Assembly (NCBI GenBank): GCA_015999985.1
Contig: JAECRA010000027.1
Location: 1 to 55,068, forward strand
From: Comamonadaceae bacterium
GTDB taxonomy: Bacteria > Pseudomonadota > Gammaproteobacteria > Burkholderiales > Burkholderiaceae_C
Reading direction: 5' to 3'
Length of the DNA stretch: 55,068 nt
Made by a program: the position numbers and the translations under genes. Below the pieces are notes generated by a model, which was not told the DNA's origin, ran no database searches, and was given only the letters and a program-made list of their open reading frames with translations. This document shows positions 44,309 to 52,673 of this stretch, one piece after another (within the stretch, counting starts at the first letter, position 1; every line of letters starts with the position of its first letter).

Positions 44309-45325
44309 CTAGGCCGCCAACCCGCGCCCTTGCCGCCGAGCATAGGTTGGCCCGAACTCCCGCGTGGTCGCGAAGACAGGGGGGAGGGGGCGGCAGTTGT
44401 CCAAGGTCAGCCAAAGGCGGAACAGGTGGCGGCGGCGCTCGGGCTCGTCGTAATCCTGGTACTTTGTACGCGAGTGCAGGACGGAGTAGTTGTTGCCAAG
44501 CTGGATATCTCCCGGCTGCATGCTGAATGACAACTGCAAAGCCGGATCAGCGCACAGTCGATCGAAAATATTCAGGGCTTCCACCTGCAAAGGCGTCAGA
44601 CGTGGAACTTCCGGAAATCGCTGCGCGGTCTCTATGTAGCGCCTTTTGTACAGCACATTCAGGCGCCCCATGTACTCCGTGAAGATGGGCACGACCTGGA
44701 CCTTACTCTCGTTCACGTTCTGCGCACGTGAGTCGAAGTAGAACGGTTGTTGCAGCACGGCCGCAAGGTCTGGGCGCTCTTGGAGAATGGCATTGAACAA
44801 GGCGCTCGCGCTGACCAGCTTGCTGACACCACCTTCTTTGGCAATGCGTTGGCAAAGAAGCATGAAAACGTCACCGCCATCGTTGTGAAACTTCAGCTCG
44901 TCGTCGGTTTCATACCCTCGCGTGGTGTCGCTATTCGCAATGGTTTTGCCGGTATTGGTGACGCTGTGCACCAGGCTGCCTGCCCGGTCTTGGGGTTCCG
45001 GGGTTCCCAGGTACAGACTCATTCCCCAAATGATGCGCTTGCAACTTTCGGCACTCGTGTTGCTGAGATCCAGTCCCCGCAAAACTGCAAAGCCTCGTCC
45101 ACCTTCAAGCTCATGCTGAAGGCGATGGAGTCGCTCTGCCAGCTCAGTCAAAGGGAAATCGTTCTTGGTGATTTCAAACAAAGGAACGTTGTTGCTCTCG
45201 CACAGACGAACCGCTTCCGTTATCTCGCGCAGTTCACCGCTTGTCAGTTGTTGGACCCAGTTTTCAGGGCCGCCCAACTGCTCGCTCCGCCAGACATCAG
45301 GACTTTCCAGTTTCGTCATTTGCAT
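44309..45325 (-). CDS. TauD/TfdA-family Fe(II)/2-oxoglutarate dioxygenase
   Basis: Protein of 338 residues. ATG at 45325 has GGAG 7 bases before it. Facial triad: His147 and Asp149 in KFHNDGGDVFMLL, and the distal His in NNYSVLHSRTKYQDYDEPERRRHLFRLWLTL, which also provides the 2-oxoglutarate Arg. The family hydroxylates taurine, herbicides, betaines and others, releasing sulfite, aldehydes or alcohols. It heads the seven-gene operon and thus may carry out the first attack on the imported compound. Substrate unknown. Confidence 0.88.
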   Translation of the reverse strand: MQMTKLESPDVWRSEQLGGPENWVQQLTSGELREITEAVRLCESNNVPLFEITKNDFPLTELAERLHRLQHELEGGRGFAVLRGLDLSNTSAESCKRIIWGMSLYLGTPEPQDRAGSLVHSVTNTGKTIANSDTTRGYETDDELKFHNDGGDVFMLLCQRIAKEGGVSKLVSASALFNAILQERPDLAAVLQQPFYFDSRAQNVNESKVQVVPIFTEYMGRLNVLYKRRYIETAQRFPEVPRLTPLQVEALNIFDRLCADPALQLSFSMQPGDIQLGNNYSVLHSRTKYQDYDEPERRRHLFRLWLTLDNCRPLPPVFATTREFGPTYARRQGRGLAA

Positions 45326-45367
45326 CGCCGGTCTCCTATTTACTAAGCTTTATTGCTGTATTCAAAT

Positions 45368-45379
45368 ATTGTCGACAAT
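45368..45379. promoter_or_regulatory. Perfect palindrome ATTGTCGACAAT, likely GntR operator
   Basis: A 12-bp perfect palindrome 43-54 bp upstream of the TauD start, fitting the TTGTnnACAA type of site bound by FadR/FCD-type GntR regulators. A second weaker dyad (GGGT/ACCC around AATA) lies at 45398-45409. Symmetry seen; binding by the GntR encoded in the operon is inferred. Confidence 0.6.
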
Positions 45380-45656
45380 CTAATAAATGAACGATATGGG
45401 TAATAACCCGACCAGCGCGGAGACGTTGGCAAGCGACCGATTTCTAGTACGCAGCCATCGTCCGGCATGGTTGTTGAGTAACCAAAGAGATACGGAGAGC
45501 CAGCAGCATCTGCCCGCTTGGACCTGCGTCTGCAGTTTTCAAGACGCTGCGCTAAACCCCGCGAGAAAGACCGCCTGCGCATAGACGGTTAGGGAGCGAA
45601 GCGAAGAGCTTCGCCTGGACGCTGCCACTCTTGCGGCAGTTTTCCCGGAACGCTTC
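45380..45656. other. Region without a recognisable gene
   Basis: Between the seven-gene operon and the next GntR gene. Short frames on both strands have no family features. There are small hairpins near 45600-45640 (GCGAAG/CTTCGC and CTGCC/GGCAG then TTTT), the latter possibly a weak terminator on the plus strand. Confidence 0.45.
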
Positions 45657-46493
45657 TTAAGATTTTTCCGGCTGCCGTTTGAGGCTCCCGCCCGATGTCA
45701 TTTGAGAGCGTGGGCTGCGCAAAGAGTCAGCATCAAGAATGAGTCGGCCCTGGATGCGGCCTTTCATGCGCTTGACGCTGCTGGCGGCATCTTGCATGTG
45801 CCGCTTCATCAGCGTACGCACTTCTTCTACATCGCGGGCACGTGCGGCCTGCACGATCTCGCGGTGGATCTGCGCGTTGGCTTCACCGAACCTGCGGTGC
45901 TCCGCTTGTGATGTGCGATTGCTGTACACGATAAGCTGACGAATCATCTCGTTGATCAGCTCGCAAACGAAACGCAGGAATGGATTGGGGTTGGCCGCCG
46001 CCAATATGTCGTGGAAGTTGACGTCTTCACGCCGCTGGCTCAGCAGGTCGTCATGACTTTGAGTAGGGTCGCAGCAGCTGATGCTGTGTTCCAGGGCTTC
46101 GAAATCGGCCTCAGTCAAATGAGGCACGGCGCCTGCCGCCAGCTCTGGCTCCAGTTGTTGACGCACGGCATAGATATCGTCGATCGTCACTTCCTGGAAG
46201 AACAGGTAGTTTTGCATGAACTGCAAGGTGCGATCCAGCGGTACCTCGACGATGGTGCCACCACCAGAGGGGCCGGTAGATATCGTGACCAGCCCTTGAA
46301 CTTCCAGCGACTTGAGAGCTTCCCGGATGGTGCCCTTGCTCACCAGGAACTGAGTTTGAAGCTCGCTCTCTCTCGGTAGTCGATCACCGGGACTGAGATT
46401 TTTCTCTGCAATCAGTCGCTTGATTTCCCGGGCGACGAGGTCGGGGCGTTTGAGTTGCTTGATTGTCGCAGGGACGGTCTTCCGTGTTGCCAT
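45657..46493 (-). CDS. GntR-family regulator, FadR/FCD type, divergent from the ABC importer
   Basis: Regulator of 278 residues from ATG 46493 (MATRKTVPATIKQLKRPDLVAREIKRLIAEKNLSPGDRLPRESELQTQFLVSKGTIREALKSLEVQGLV); the frame upstream of this is not family-like. The FCD domain follows (VTIDDIYAVRQQLEPELAAGAVPHL... EDVNFHDILAAANPNPFLRFVCELINEM). It has a basic, Ser-rich C-terminal tail (RSPRSQMTSGGSLKRQPEKS) longer than usual. It is divergent from the Liv-type importer operon, with three symmetric or repeated elements in the 218-bp space, and is its probable regulator. Confidence 0.9.
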   Translation of the reverse strand: MATRKTVPATIKQLKRPDLVAREIKRLIAEKNLSPGDRLPRESELQTQFLVSKGTIREALKSLEVQGLVTISTGPSGGGTIVEVPLDRTLQFMQNYLFFQEVTIDDIYAVRQQLEPELAAGAVPHLTEADFEALEHSISCCDPTQSHDDLLSQRREDVNFHDILAAANPNPFLRFVCELINEMIRQLIVYSNRTSQAEHRRFGEANAQIHREIVQAARARDVEEVRTLMKRHMQDAASSVKRMKGRIQGRLILDADSLRSPRSQMTSGGSLKRQPEKS

Positions 46494-46539
46494 TGTTCTA
46501 CCGTATGGAACGTGTTGCAGTGCGATTTTGGTGCAGTAT

Positions 46540-46554
46540 GCACCTCGCCGGGGC
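46540..46554. promoter_or_regulatory. Dyad GGTGCA-GTA-TGCACC, candidate GntR operator
   Basis: Perfect 6-bp arms with 3-bp centre, 47-61 bp upstream of the GntR start and in the space divergent from the importer. Size and centre fit FCD-type GntR operators. Binding is inferred. Confidence 0.5.
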
Positions 46555-46585
46555 AGACACTCCATGCCATAGGGTTTGTCCGCAT

Positions 46586-46616
46586 CATATTTATTCTATT
46601 TGTCACTATAAATATG
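46586..46616. promoter_or_regulatory. Inverted repeat CATATTTAT/ATAAATATG
   Basis: Perfect 9-bp arms at 46586-46594 and 46608-46616 with a 13-bp centre. The right arm overlaps a TATAAA sequence that could serve as a -10 box for the importer operon, so a bound regulator would block or help polymerase. Confidence 0.45.
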
Positions 46617-46632
46617 AATCTAGGAGCCCAGC

Positions 46633-46657
46633 GGCATGCAGATGTATTTGGCATGCA
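46633..46657. repeat. Direct repeat of GGCATGCA
   Basis: GGCATGCA at 46633-46640 and again at 46650-46657, start to start 17 bp; each contains the self-complementary GCATGC. It lies 55-79 bp upstream of the importer binding-protein start. A tandem regulator site or chance; no consensus known to me. Confidence 0.35.
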
Positions 46658-46711
46658 TTGTGCTCCGAATAAAGAAGGCCTACGTGCCTCAATTAACCCA
46701 GGAGTCACCAC

Positions 46712-47914
46712 ATGCAACGTCGTCAGTTTCTGCACATGTCCGCGCTCAGCGCACTGCCAGCATCCATGGGCCTCGCGCACAGCGCTTTTGCCCAAGGCAA
46801 CAACGCCATTCAATTTGGATGCCCGGTACCCATGTCTGGTGCGTTCGCAGCTAACGGGAAGTTCGCTGACCTTGGAATGAAACTGGCGATTGAGCAGTAC
46901 GGCAAGGTGTTGAACCGTCCTCTGGCCTACACGCTGCTGGACACTGAAGGCAAACCTGCAACTGCTATCCGCAAGGTGCAAGATGCCTCGCAGCAGGGTG
47001 CACGTTTCTTTGCTGGTGGCATCTTGTCCTCAGAGGCTCTGGCCATGGGTAAGGAAGCGGAGAAGACTGGAGGTGTATTCATCACCACGGCAGGCGCTGA
47101 TGAAATTACCGGTAAGGACTGCAACAGCGCGACCTTCCGCTGGTCTGTTCCGACTTTTGGTGCCATCGAGCAAACAGTTCGCCCGCTCATTGAAGCCAAT
47201 CCAAAGGCCAAGCGCTGGTACACCATCACGCCCCAGTATGTGTTTGGTGATGGCCTGTTGACTGCTGCCAAGAACATCTTCAAGGAAAAGGGCGTCGAGC
47301 ATGTGGGCAACAGCTATCACTCGTTAACGGAAAAAGAATTCAGCGGCTACCTGACCAACGCGGTCGCAGCCAAGCCAGACGTTCTGCTGATCTTGAACTT
47401 TGGCCAGCAGTGCTCCGACACGCTGCGCCAGGCTGTGAGCTTTGGCCTGAACAAGAACTGCATCATTCTGGTGGCCTGGGCTTCTGGGCTGGAGCAGTTC
47501 GAGTCTCTGGGCGCTGACCTGTGTGATGGCCTTTACTTTGGCGCGCAATATTGGCACACCGTGGATTCGACGCTGAACAAAGATCTGGTCAAGCGGTGCA
47601 ACGACAAGTTCAAGTACAACCCCAACTACAGCTTGGCGGGCTCCTATATCTGTACCAAGCTGATGATCGACGGCATCATCAAGGCCGGTTCTGCGGATCC
47701 GAAGGCAGTGATCGCCGCCATGGAAGGTATGAAGTACGCCGGCCTCACGGGCGATGAGGAAATTCGCAAGGCGGACCACCAGGTTCTCAAGAACTATTAC
47801 CTGCTCAAGGGCAAGGGCAAGGCGAAGATGAAAAACAAGGACGATTACGCGGACGTCGTGAGTTCCGGTAAATCGTTCCTTTCAGCGGCGGATGCTGGCT
47901 GCAAGATGACCTGA
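46712..47914 (+). CDS. Liv-type ABC transporter substrate-binding protein
   Basis: Periplasmic binding protein (type 1 fold) of 400 residues. An AGGAG site precedes the ATG. The signal peptide has a twin-arginine start (MQRRQFLHMSALSALPASMGLAHSAFAQ), so Tat export is possible. Then NNAIQFGCPVPMSGAFAANGKFADLGMKLAIEQYGKVLNRPLAYTLLDTEGKPATAIRKVQ and the typical FVAG-like block AGGILSSEALAMGKEAEKTG. Family ligands include branched-chain amino acids, urea and amides. It is first of a seven-gene operon with permeases, ATPases and two hydrolases; the hydrolases suggest an amide, ureido or peptide ligand. Confidence 0.92.
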   Translation: MQRRQFLHMSALSALPASMGLAHSAFAQGNNAIQFGCPVPMSGAFAANGKFADLGMKLAIEQYGKVLNRPLAYTLLDTEGKPATAIRKVQDASQQGARFFAGGILSSEALAMGKEAEKTGGVFITTAGADEITGKDCNSATFRWSVPTFGAIEQTVRPLIEANPKAKRWYTITPQYVFGDGLLTAAKNIFKEKGVEHVGNSYHSLTEKEFSGYLTNAVAAKPDVLLILNFGQQCSDTLRQAVSFGLNKNCIILVAWASGLEQFESLGADLCDGLYFGAQYWHTVDSTLNKDLVKRCNDKFKYNPNYSLAGSYICTKLMIDGIIKAGSADPKAVIAAMEGMKYAGLTGDEEIRKADHQVLKNYYLLKGKGKAKMKNKDDYADVVSSGKSFLSAADAGCKMT

Positions 47915-47945
47915 AGAGGCTCGGCTTTTACTCACCTTGTGCGCT

Positions 47946-47972
47946 CGGCGCCTTCCCCAGAGGAGGGCGCCG
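47946..47972 (+). other. Hairpin between binding-protein and permease genes
   Basis: Stem CGGCGCCTTCC (47946-47956) with GGAGGGCGCCG (47962-47972), one G-T pair, 5-base loop, no U-tract. Such a hairpin after a binding-protein gene often protects its mRNA or limits readthrough, so the binding protein is made in excess. Confidence 0.55.
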
Positions 47973-48007
47973 GCTGCATGCCTCCCGTTTGACGTCTCGG
48001 ATCTCCC

Positions 48008-48868
48008 ATGAGCATCTATTTGCTGCAGATCATTAACGGCATTGGTATCGGAATGCTGTATTTCTTGCTGGCGGTGGGCTTGTCCATCGTGTTCGGCCTT
48101 CTGCGTTTTGTGAACTTCGCACACGGTACGTTTTACCTGCTGGGGGCGTATTTTTGCTACCAGCTGAATCGATGGGGAATGAGCTTCTGGCTCACTCTTC
48201 TGGTGGTTCCGCTGGCAGTGGGTGCTTTAGGTTGGCTGACGGAGAAGGTGTTGCTGCGCCATGTCTATGCCAAGGCGCACGAGTTTCATATTCTGGTGAC
48301 TGTGGGTTTTGCTTTGGTGGTGCAAGAGATTGTGATCATCATCTGGGGGCCGCTTGGTGACAGCGTGGCCACGCCTGACCTTCTCAGTGGCGTGGTGATG
48401 TGGGGGAGCTTTGTCTACCCCAAATACCGGTTGTTCGTGATCGGTTTTACGGCGGTACTCGCTGTTGTCATCTGGTGGATATTGGAAGGTACGCGCCTTG
48501 GGGGCATGGTCCGCGCCGGAAGCGAATCTACTGAAATGGTGTCCTTGCTTGGCATTAATGTGTTCGGCATTTTCAGCCTGGTGTTTGGCCTGGGTGTGGG
48601 GCTGGCTGCGTTGGCTGGGGTCCTGGCGGCGCCTATACGCGGCGTGAGTCCTTTCATGGGGGTCGAAGCACTGGCGGTCGCCTTTGTGGTGGTGGTTGTG
48701 GGCGGCCTGGGAAGTTTCAGCGGCGCTCTCGTGGGCGGCCTGTTGATAGGCATCGTCCAGAGCCTGATGAGCACCATCTGGCCAGAAGGCGCGAGCCTGA
48801 TGATCTATATCGCCATGGGAGCCGTTTTGCTGCTGCGCCCCAATGGTTTGCTCGGCCGTGCAGTGTGA
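48008..48868 (+). CDS. Liv-type ABC permease (LivH-like)
   Basis: Integral membrane protein of 286 residues with about eight hydrophobic segments. It starts MSIYLLQIINGIGIGMLYFLLAVGLSIVFGLLRFVNFAHGTFYLLGAY, typical of LivH, and has the coupling region GTRLGGMVRAGSESTEMVSLLGINVFGIF and the end GGLLIGIVQSLMSTIWPEG. It forms one half of the import pore with the LivM-like protein. It follows the binding protein by 93 bp, which holds a hairpin. Confidence 0.92.
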   Translation: MSIYLLQIINGIGIGMLYFLLAVGLSIVFGLLRFVNFAHGTFYLLGAYFCYQLNRWGMSFWLTLLVVPLAVGALGWLTEKVLLRHVYAKAHEFHILVTVGFALVVQEIVIIIWGPLGDSVATPDLLSGVVMWGSFVYPKYRLFVIGFTAVLAVVIWWILEGTRLGGMVRAGSESTEMVSLLGINVFGIFSLVFGLGVGLAALAGVLAAPIRGVSPFMGVEALAVAFVVVVVGGLGSFSGALVGGLLIGIVQSLMSTIWPEGASLMIYIAMGAVLLLRPNGLLGRAV

Positions 48869-48879
48869 GGGAAAAGACG

Positions 48880-49872
48880 ATGTTCAAGCATATTCAATTC
48901 CTCGTGGCCGCAGTGATCGTGCTCGCCATGCCACTGTTCATGAAATCTGGCTCACTGGCCAGTGAAGTTCTGATCTTCGGTCTTGCGGCCATGGGTTGCA
49001 ACTTGCTGCTGGGCTATACCGGCTTGTTGTCATTTGGTCAGGGCATCTTCTTTGGTTTGGGCAGCTACACGCTGGGTATCGTGCTCACGAGGTTACCCAT
49101 ACCGATTCCTCTGGCCTTGGCAGGTGCTGTGATCATGGGCGCGGCAGGTGCAGCCATCGTGGGTTGGGTGGCGATCCGCCAGCGCGGCACCTATTTCGTG
49201 ATGCTGACGCTGGCCTTCGCTCAGATGTTCTACTTCCTGGCTTACACCGCCACCGGGCTGACCGGAGGTGATAACGGCCTGATGGACATTCCTCGTCAGT
49301 CGCTTAGCTTCGCAGGTCAAACCATCATTCCCCTGAAAACACCGTGGCAGTATTACGGCTTCGTCGCTGGGGTATTTTTGGTGGTGTATTTCCTGCTGCA
49401 GCGCGTATGTGAATCAGTTTTTGGTCGCACTCTTCTGGCCGTTCGTGATAACGAAGAGCGTGCTGCTGCGGTTGGCTACAACCTTCGCTTGCTCAAACTG
49501 CAAGCCTTTGTGATCTCTGGTGCTGTGACCGGATTGGCAGGCGCATTGCATTCGCTGATGACCGGGATTGCGCCGCTGTCGAACGCGGAGTTTCACACCA
49601 GCGAAATGATCCTGGTGATGACCGTGATCGGGGGTACTGGGAATCTGCTGGCATCGCTACTGGGCGCTGCGTTTTATGTGTTGCTCGGCGATTGGCTCTC
49701 CACTCTGTGGCCGCGCTGGTTGTTGATCCTGGGTGTAGTGCTGATGGTGGTGAGCCTTGGCATGCAAGGCGGATTGTGGGGACTTTGCCAGAAGCTCGTA
49801 CAGCTGGTGCGCGGAGGCAAAGCAAATAAACCTGACAACACTTCGCCGGGCGTAGATGGAGGCCACGCATGA
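48880..49872 (+). CDS. Liv-type ABC permease (LivM-like)
   Basis: Membrane protein of 330 residues with 8-10 hydrophobic segments. ATG at 48880 with GAGG before it is preferred over a GTG at 48865 that overlaps the LivH stop. Motifs: MGCNLLLGYTGLLSFGQGIFFGLGSY, GDNGLMDIP, and the coupling region FGRTLLAVRDNEERAAAVGYNLRLLKLQAF. It partners with the LivH-like protein. A short hydrophilic C-terminal tail ends over the start of the next gene (4-base overlap). Confidence 0.9.
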   Translation: MFKHIQFLVAAVIVLAMPLFMKSGSLASEVLIFGLAAMGCNLLLGYTGLLSFGQGIFFGLGSYTLGIVLTRLPIPIPLALAGAVIMGAAGAAIVGWVAIRQRGTYFVMLTLAFAQMFYFLAYTATGLTGGDNGLMDIPRQSLSFAGQTIIPLKTPWQYYGFVAGVFLVVYFLLQRVCESVFGRTLLAVRDNEERAAAVGYNLRLLKLQAFVISGAVTGLAGALHSLMTGIAPLSNAEFHTSEMILVMTVIGGTGNLLASLLGAAFYVLLGDWLSTLWPRWLLILGVVLMVVSLGMQGGLWGLCQKLVQLVRGGKANKPDNTSPGVDGGHA

Positions 49873-50654
49873 GCAACGTATCGGCACAGAACCCCATATT
49901 GCTTGAAGCGAAAGGCGTGGAAAAGCGCTATGACAAATTCATAGCGCTTGGCGGCGTGGACCTCAAGGTGCGCGCCAACACCGTGCATTCGGTGATCGGG
50001 CCTAACGGCGCCGGCAAGACCACCTTGTTCCATATGCTGACCGGCACCAAAGCGGTTAGCGGTGGCAAGATTATTTTTGACGGTCATGACGTCACACGTG
50101 AGCCTGATTACATGCGCGTTCGGCGCGGTATGGCTCGCTCATTCCAGGTCACAAGCCTGTTCCTCACGCTTCCAGTACGGGAGAATTTGCGGTTGGCTGC
50201 GCAGGGCGTTGCACCGGCGGTGGCGCTCAACCCCTGGAAACCCCCGACAGGCGCCTTGGCCTGCGTGGACACCGTGGACAAGGTTCTTGGAACTTTGGGC
50301 CTTGAAGCGCATGCGAACACCCCTGCTGGAAATCTCTCTCATGGTCAGCAGAGGCGGCTGGAAGTGGGCATGGCACTGGCCGCTCGCCCGAAAGCAATCT
50401 TCCTGGACGAACCTACCTCAGGCATGGGGATTGACGATCTGGAAGAGATGAAGCAGCTGATTCGCAGTCTCAAGGATGAGCAGACTGTGGTGTTGATTGA
50501 ACACAACATGAACATCGTTATGGACATCTCAGACACCATAACGGTGATGCAACAAGGCCGCGTGCTGGCTGAAGGCTTGCCCGACCAGATTCGCAACGAC
50601 GAGCGCGTGCGCAAAGCGTATCTCGGCAACATGATCACAGGGGGTAAGGCATGA
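49869..50654 (+). CDS. Liv-type ABC ATPase (LivG-like)
   Basis: ATP-binding protein of 261 residues. Walker A GPNGAGKTTLFHMLTG, signature LSHGQQRRLEVGMAL, Walker B AIFLDEPTSGMG and H-loop VVLIEHNMNIVMDIS are intact. It powers uptake through the LivHM-like pore together with the LivF-like ATPase. Overlaps its neighbours by 4 bases on both sides, so translation is coupled. The ABC signature has His where Tyr or Gly is common; that is a mild variant. Confidence 0.93.
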   Translation: MSNVSAQNPILLEAKGVEKRYDKFIALGGVDLKVRANTVHSVIGPNGAGKTTLFHMLTGTKAVSGGKIIFDGHDVTREPDYMRVRRGMARSFQVTSLFLTLPVRENLRLAAQGVAPAVALNPWKPPTGALACVDTVDKVLGTLGLEAHANTPAGNLSHGQQRRLEVGMALAARPKAIFLDEPTSGMGIDDLEEMKQLIRSLKDEQTVVLIEHNMNIVMDISDTITVMQQGRVLAEGLPDQIRNDERVRKAYLGNMITGGKA

Positions 50655-51373
50655 ATACGGCAACCGCCCAAACACTTCTTGAGGCTGACAACGTCCACGC
50701 ACATTACGGCAAAAGCCACGTATTGCAAGGCGTCAATTTCCGTGTTGCTGATGGTGAGCTGGTCACATTGCTGGGGCGCAATGGCGCTGGCAAGACCACC
50801 ACGCTGAAGACCATTGCAGGCGTCATGAAACCCACGCAGGGCCAGGTACGTTTTGCCAATGAGGTGGTGAGCAAACTGGCTACGCACCAGGTGGCACAGC
50901 GGGGAATCTGCCTGGTACCGGAGCATCGCGGCGTGTTCAAGCTGCTGACGGTGGAAGAGAACCTGATGCTTGGCCAACGCAAGCAATCCAAATGGCAGCT
51001 TGACGATGTTTATCAAATCTTTCCACGCCTGAAGGAGCGCCGCTCCAACGGGGGAGGGCAGCTTTCTGGCGGCGAGCAGCAGATGCTGGCCATAGGCCGC
51101 GCTCTGATGAACTCTCCGCGCCTGCTGATGCTGGATGAACCTGTGGAGGGGCTTGCACCTGTGATCGTGGAGGAAATTGTGGCGCAGCTCAAGGTGATCA
51201 AAGCCGCGGGAGTGTCCATCATCCTCGTGGAGCAGAACCTTGAAGTCTGCACTCAACTGGCGGATCGACATTACATCGTCGAACAAGGGGCAGTTGTGTA
51301 TGAGGGCTCTAACGCCAACTTCCTCGCCGATGTTGCCATCAAAGACCAATACCTCGGCGTTGGCATGGCCTGA
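50651..51373 (+). CDS. Liv-type ABC ATPase (LivF-like)
   Basis: ATP-binding protein of 240 residues. Walker A GRNGAGKTTTLKTIAG, LivF-type block GICLVPEHRGVFKLLTVEENL, signature LSGGEQQMLAIGRALM, Walker B LLMLDEPVEGLAP and H-loop IILVEQNLEVC. The standard second ATPase of a branched-chain-amino-acid-type importer. Followed by the amidohydrolase 28 bp later. Confidence 0.93.
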   Translation: MNTATAQTLLEADNVHAHYGKSHVLQGVNFRVADGELVTLLGRNGAGKTTTLKTIAGVMKPTQGQVRFANEVVSKLATHQVAQRGICLVPEHRGVFKLLTVEENLMLGQRKQSKWQLDDVYQIFPRLKERRSNGGGQLSGGEQQMLAIGRALMNSPRLLMLDEPVEGLAPVIVEEIVAQLKVIKAAGVSIILVEQNLEVCTQLADRHYIVEQGAVVYEGSNANFLADVAIKDQYLGVGMA

Positions 51374-51401
51374 TAGACAACCCGTTTAGAAAAGCTTTCA
51401 C

Positions 51402-52673
51402 ATGAATACCAGCACTTTGGCTCCATCTACTCAAGACATTCGAGCACTACGCGTCGATGGTTCTCGGCTCTGGCAATCCCTTATGGATCTGGCGACCATT
51501 GGCGGCACCGAAAAGGGCGGCGTCTGCCGCCTGGCGTTGACCGAACTCGATGGCCAGGGGCGCAATCTTTTTTCCCGGTGGGCGCGCGAGGCAGGTTGCA
51601 CCATCAGGGTCGACGCCATTGGTAATATTTTCGCGCGCAGGGCAGGGACGGACGAGTCGCTCCCACCCGTGATGACGGGCAGTCATATAGACACCCAGCC
51701 GACCGGCGGAAAATTTGACGGGAACTACGGTGTCCTGGCAGGCATTGAAGTGATGCGCACTTTGAATGATGCGGGCATTCGCACCCGTGCTCCGCTGGAG
51801 GTGGTTGTATGGACCAACGAAGAGGGTTCACGCTTTGTGCCCGTCATGATGGGCTCAGGTGTGTTTGTAGGCGCCTTTACGCTGGATCATGCGTTGGGGC
51901 AGCAAGACGCTGAGGGCGTCAGTGTGCGTGACGCCTTGAAGCAGATTGGTTATGCGGGCGGCGACGAAATCGCGCACCCCGTGGGCGCGTATTTTGAGGC
52001 CCATATTGAACAAGGTCCCGTCCTGGAGAACCACGAGAAAGTGATCGGTGTGGTGCAGGCCGCACTGGGTCAGCGTTGGTATGACGTGACGGTGCAAGGC
52101 ATGGAAGCCCATGCCGGCCCCACGCCTATGGAGTTGCGAAAAGATGCACTCCTGGCTTCAAGCACCTTGATCGCAGAGGTCAACCGCATCGCGTTGGATC
52201 GCAAGCCCCATGCGCGCGGTACGGTGGGCTTTTTGGAAGTGTTTCCCAATTCCCGCAACGTTATTCCGGGACGTGTGAAGTTCAGCGTGGATTTGCGCGC
52301 ACCTGATGATGCTCAACTGACGGACATGGATGCTGATATTCGGGCAGCTTGCGAGCGCGTCGCGAAGGAGAGCGGAACCAAGATCAGTATCGAGCAAGTC
52401 GTTTACTTTCCACCGCAGCCCTTTGCGCCGAGCCTGGTGGAGTCCGTGCGCAGAAATGCCACCGACTTGGGTTACAGCACCATGGACTGCGTCAGCGGCG
52501 CTGGGCATGACGCGGTCTATGTCGCCAGAGTAGCGCCTGCAGCCATGATTTTTGTGCCTTGTGCGGACGGTATCAGCCACAACGAAATAGAAGACGCCGA
52601 GCCCGAACACCTGGAGGCAGGTTGCAATGTGCTGTTGCGCGCCATGCTGGGTAGTGCTGGAATTGCGCAATGA
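51402..52673 (+). CDS. Zn-dependent M20-family amidohydrolase (N-carbamoylase/allantoate amidohydrolase-like)
   Basis: Cytoplasmic hydrolase of 423 residues. Metal residues: His95 and Asp106 (GSHIDTQPTGGKFDGNYGVLAG), Glu140/Glu141 (VWTNEEGSRF), His201 (EAHIEQGPVL) and the late His in CVSGAGHDAVY. A dimerisation domain lies between (AHAGPTPMELRKDALLASS). The family removes carbamoyl from N-carbamoyl amino acids, splits allantoate, ureidoglycolate or beta-ureidopropionate, and also cleaves some N-acyl amides. It lies 28 bp after the importer and overlaps the M81 gene by 4 bases, so it acts on the imported compound or its product. Exact substrate unknown. Confidence 0.9.
   Translation: MNTSTLAPSTQDIRALRVDGSRLWQSLMDLATIGGTEKGGVCRLALTELDGQGRNLFSRWAREAGCTIRVDAIGNIFARRAGTDESLPPVMTGSHIDTQPTGGKFDGNYGVLAGIEVMRTLNDAGIRTRAPLEVVVWTNEEGSRFVPVMMGSGVFVGAFTLDHALGQQDAEGVSVRDALKQIGYAGGDEIAHPVGAYFEAHIEQGPVLENHEKVIGVVQAALGQRWYDVTVQGMEAHAGPTPMELRKDALLASSTLIAEVNRIALDRKPHARGTVGFLEVFPNSRNVIPGRVKFSVDLRAPDDAQLTDMDADIRAACERVAKESGTKISIEQVVYFPPQPFAPSLVESVRRNATDLGYSTMDCVSGAGHDAVYVARVAPAAMIFVPCADGISHNEIEDAEPEHLEAGCNVLLRAMLGSAGIAQ

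Noticed and set aside
45343..45584. Short open frames on both strands between the two regulatory regions
   Set aside because: No ribosome site, no family pattern, and they overlap each other and the palindrome.
48865..48879. GTG start for the LivM-like protein overlapping the LivH stop
   Set aside because: The ATG at 48880 has a better ribosome site and gives the usual hydrophobic N-terminus.
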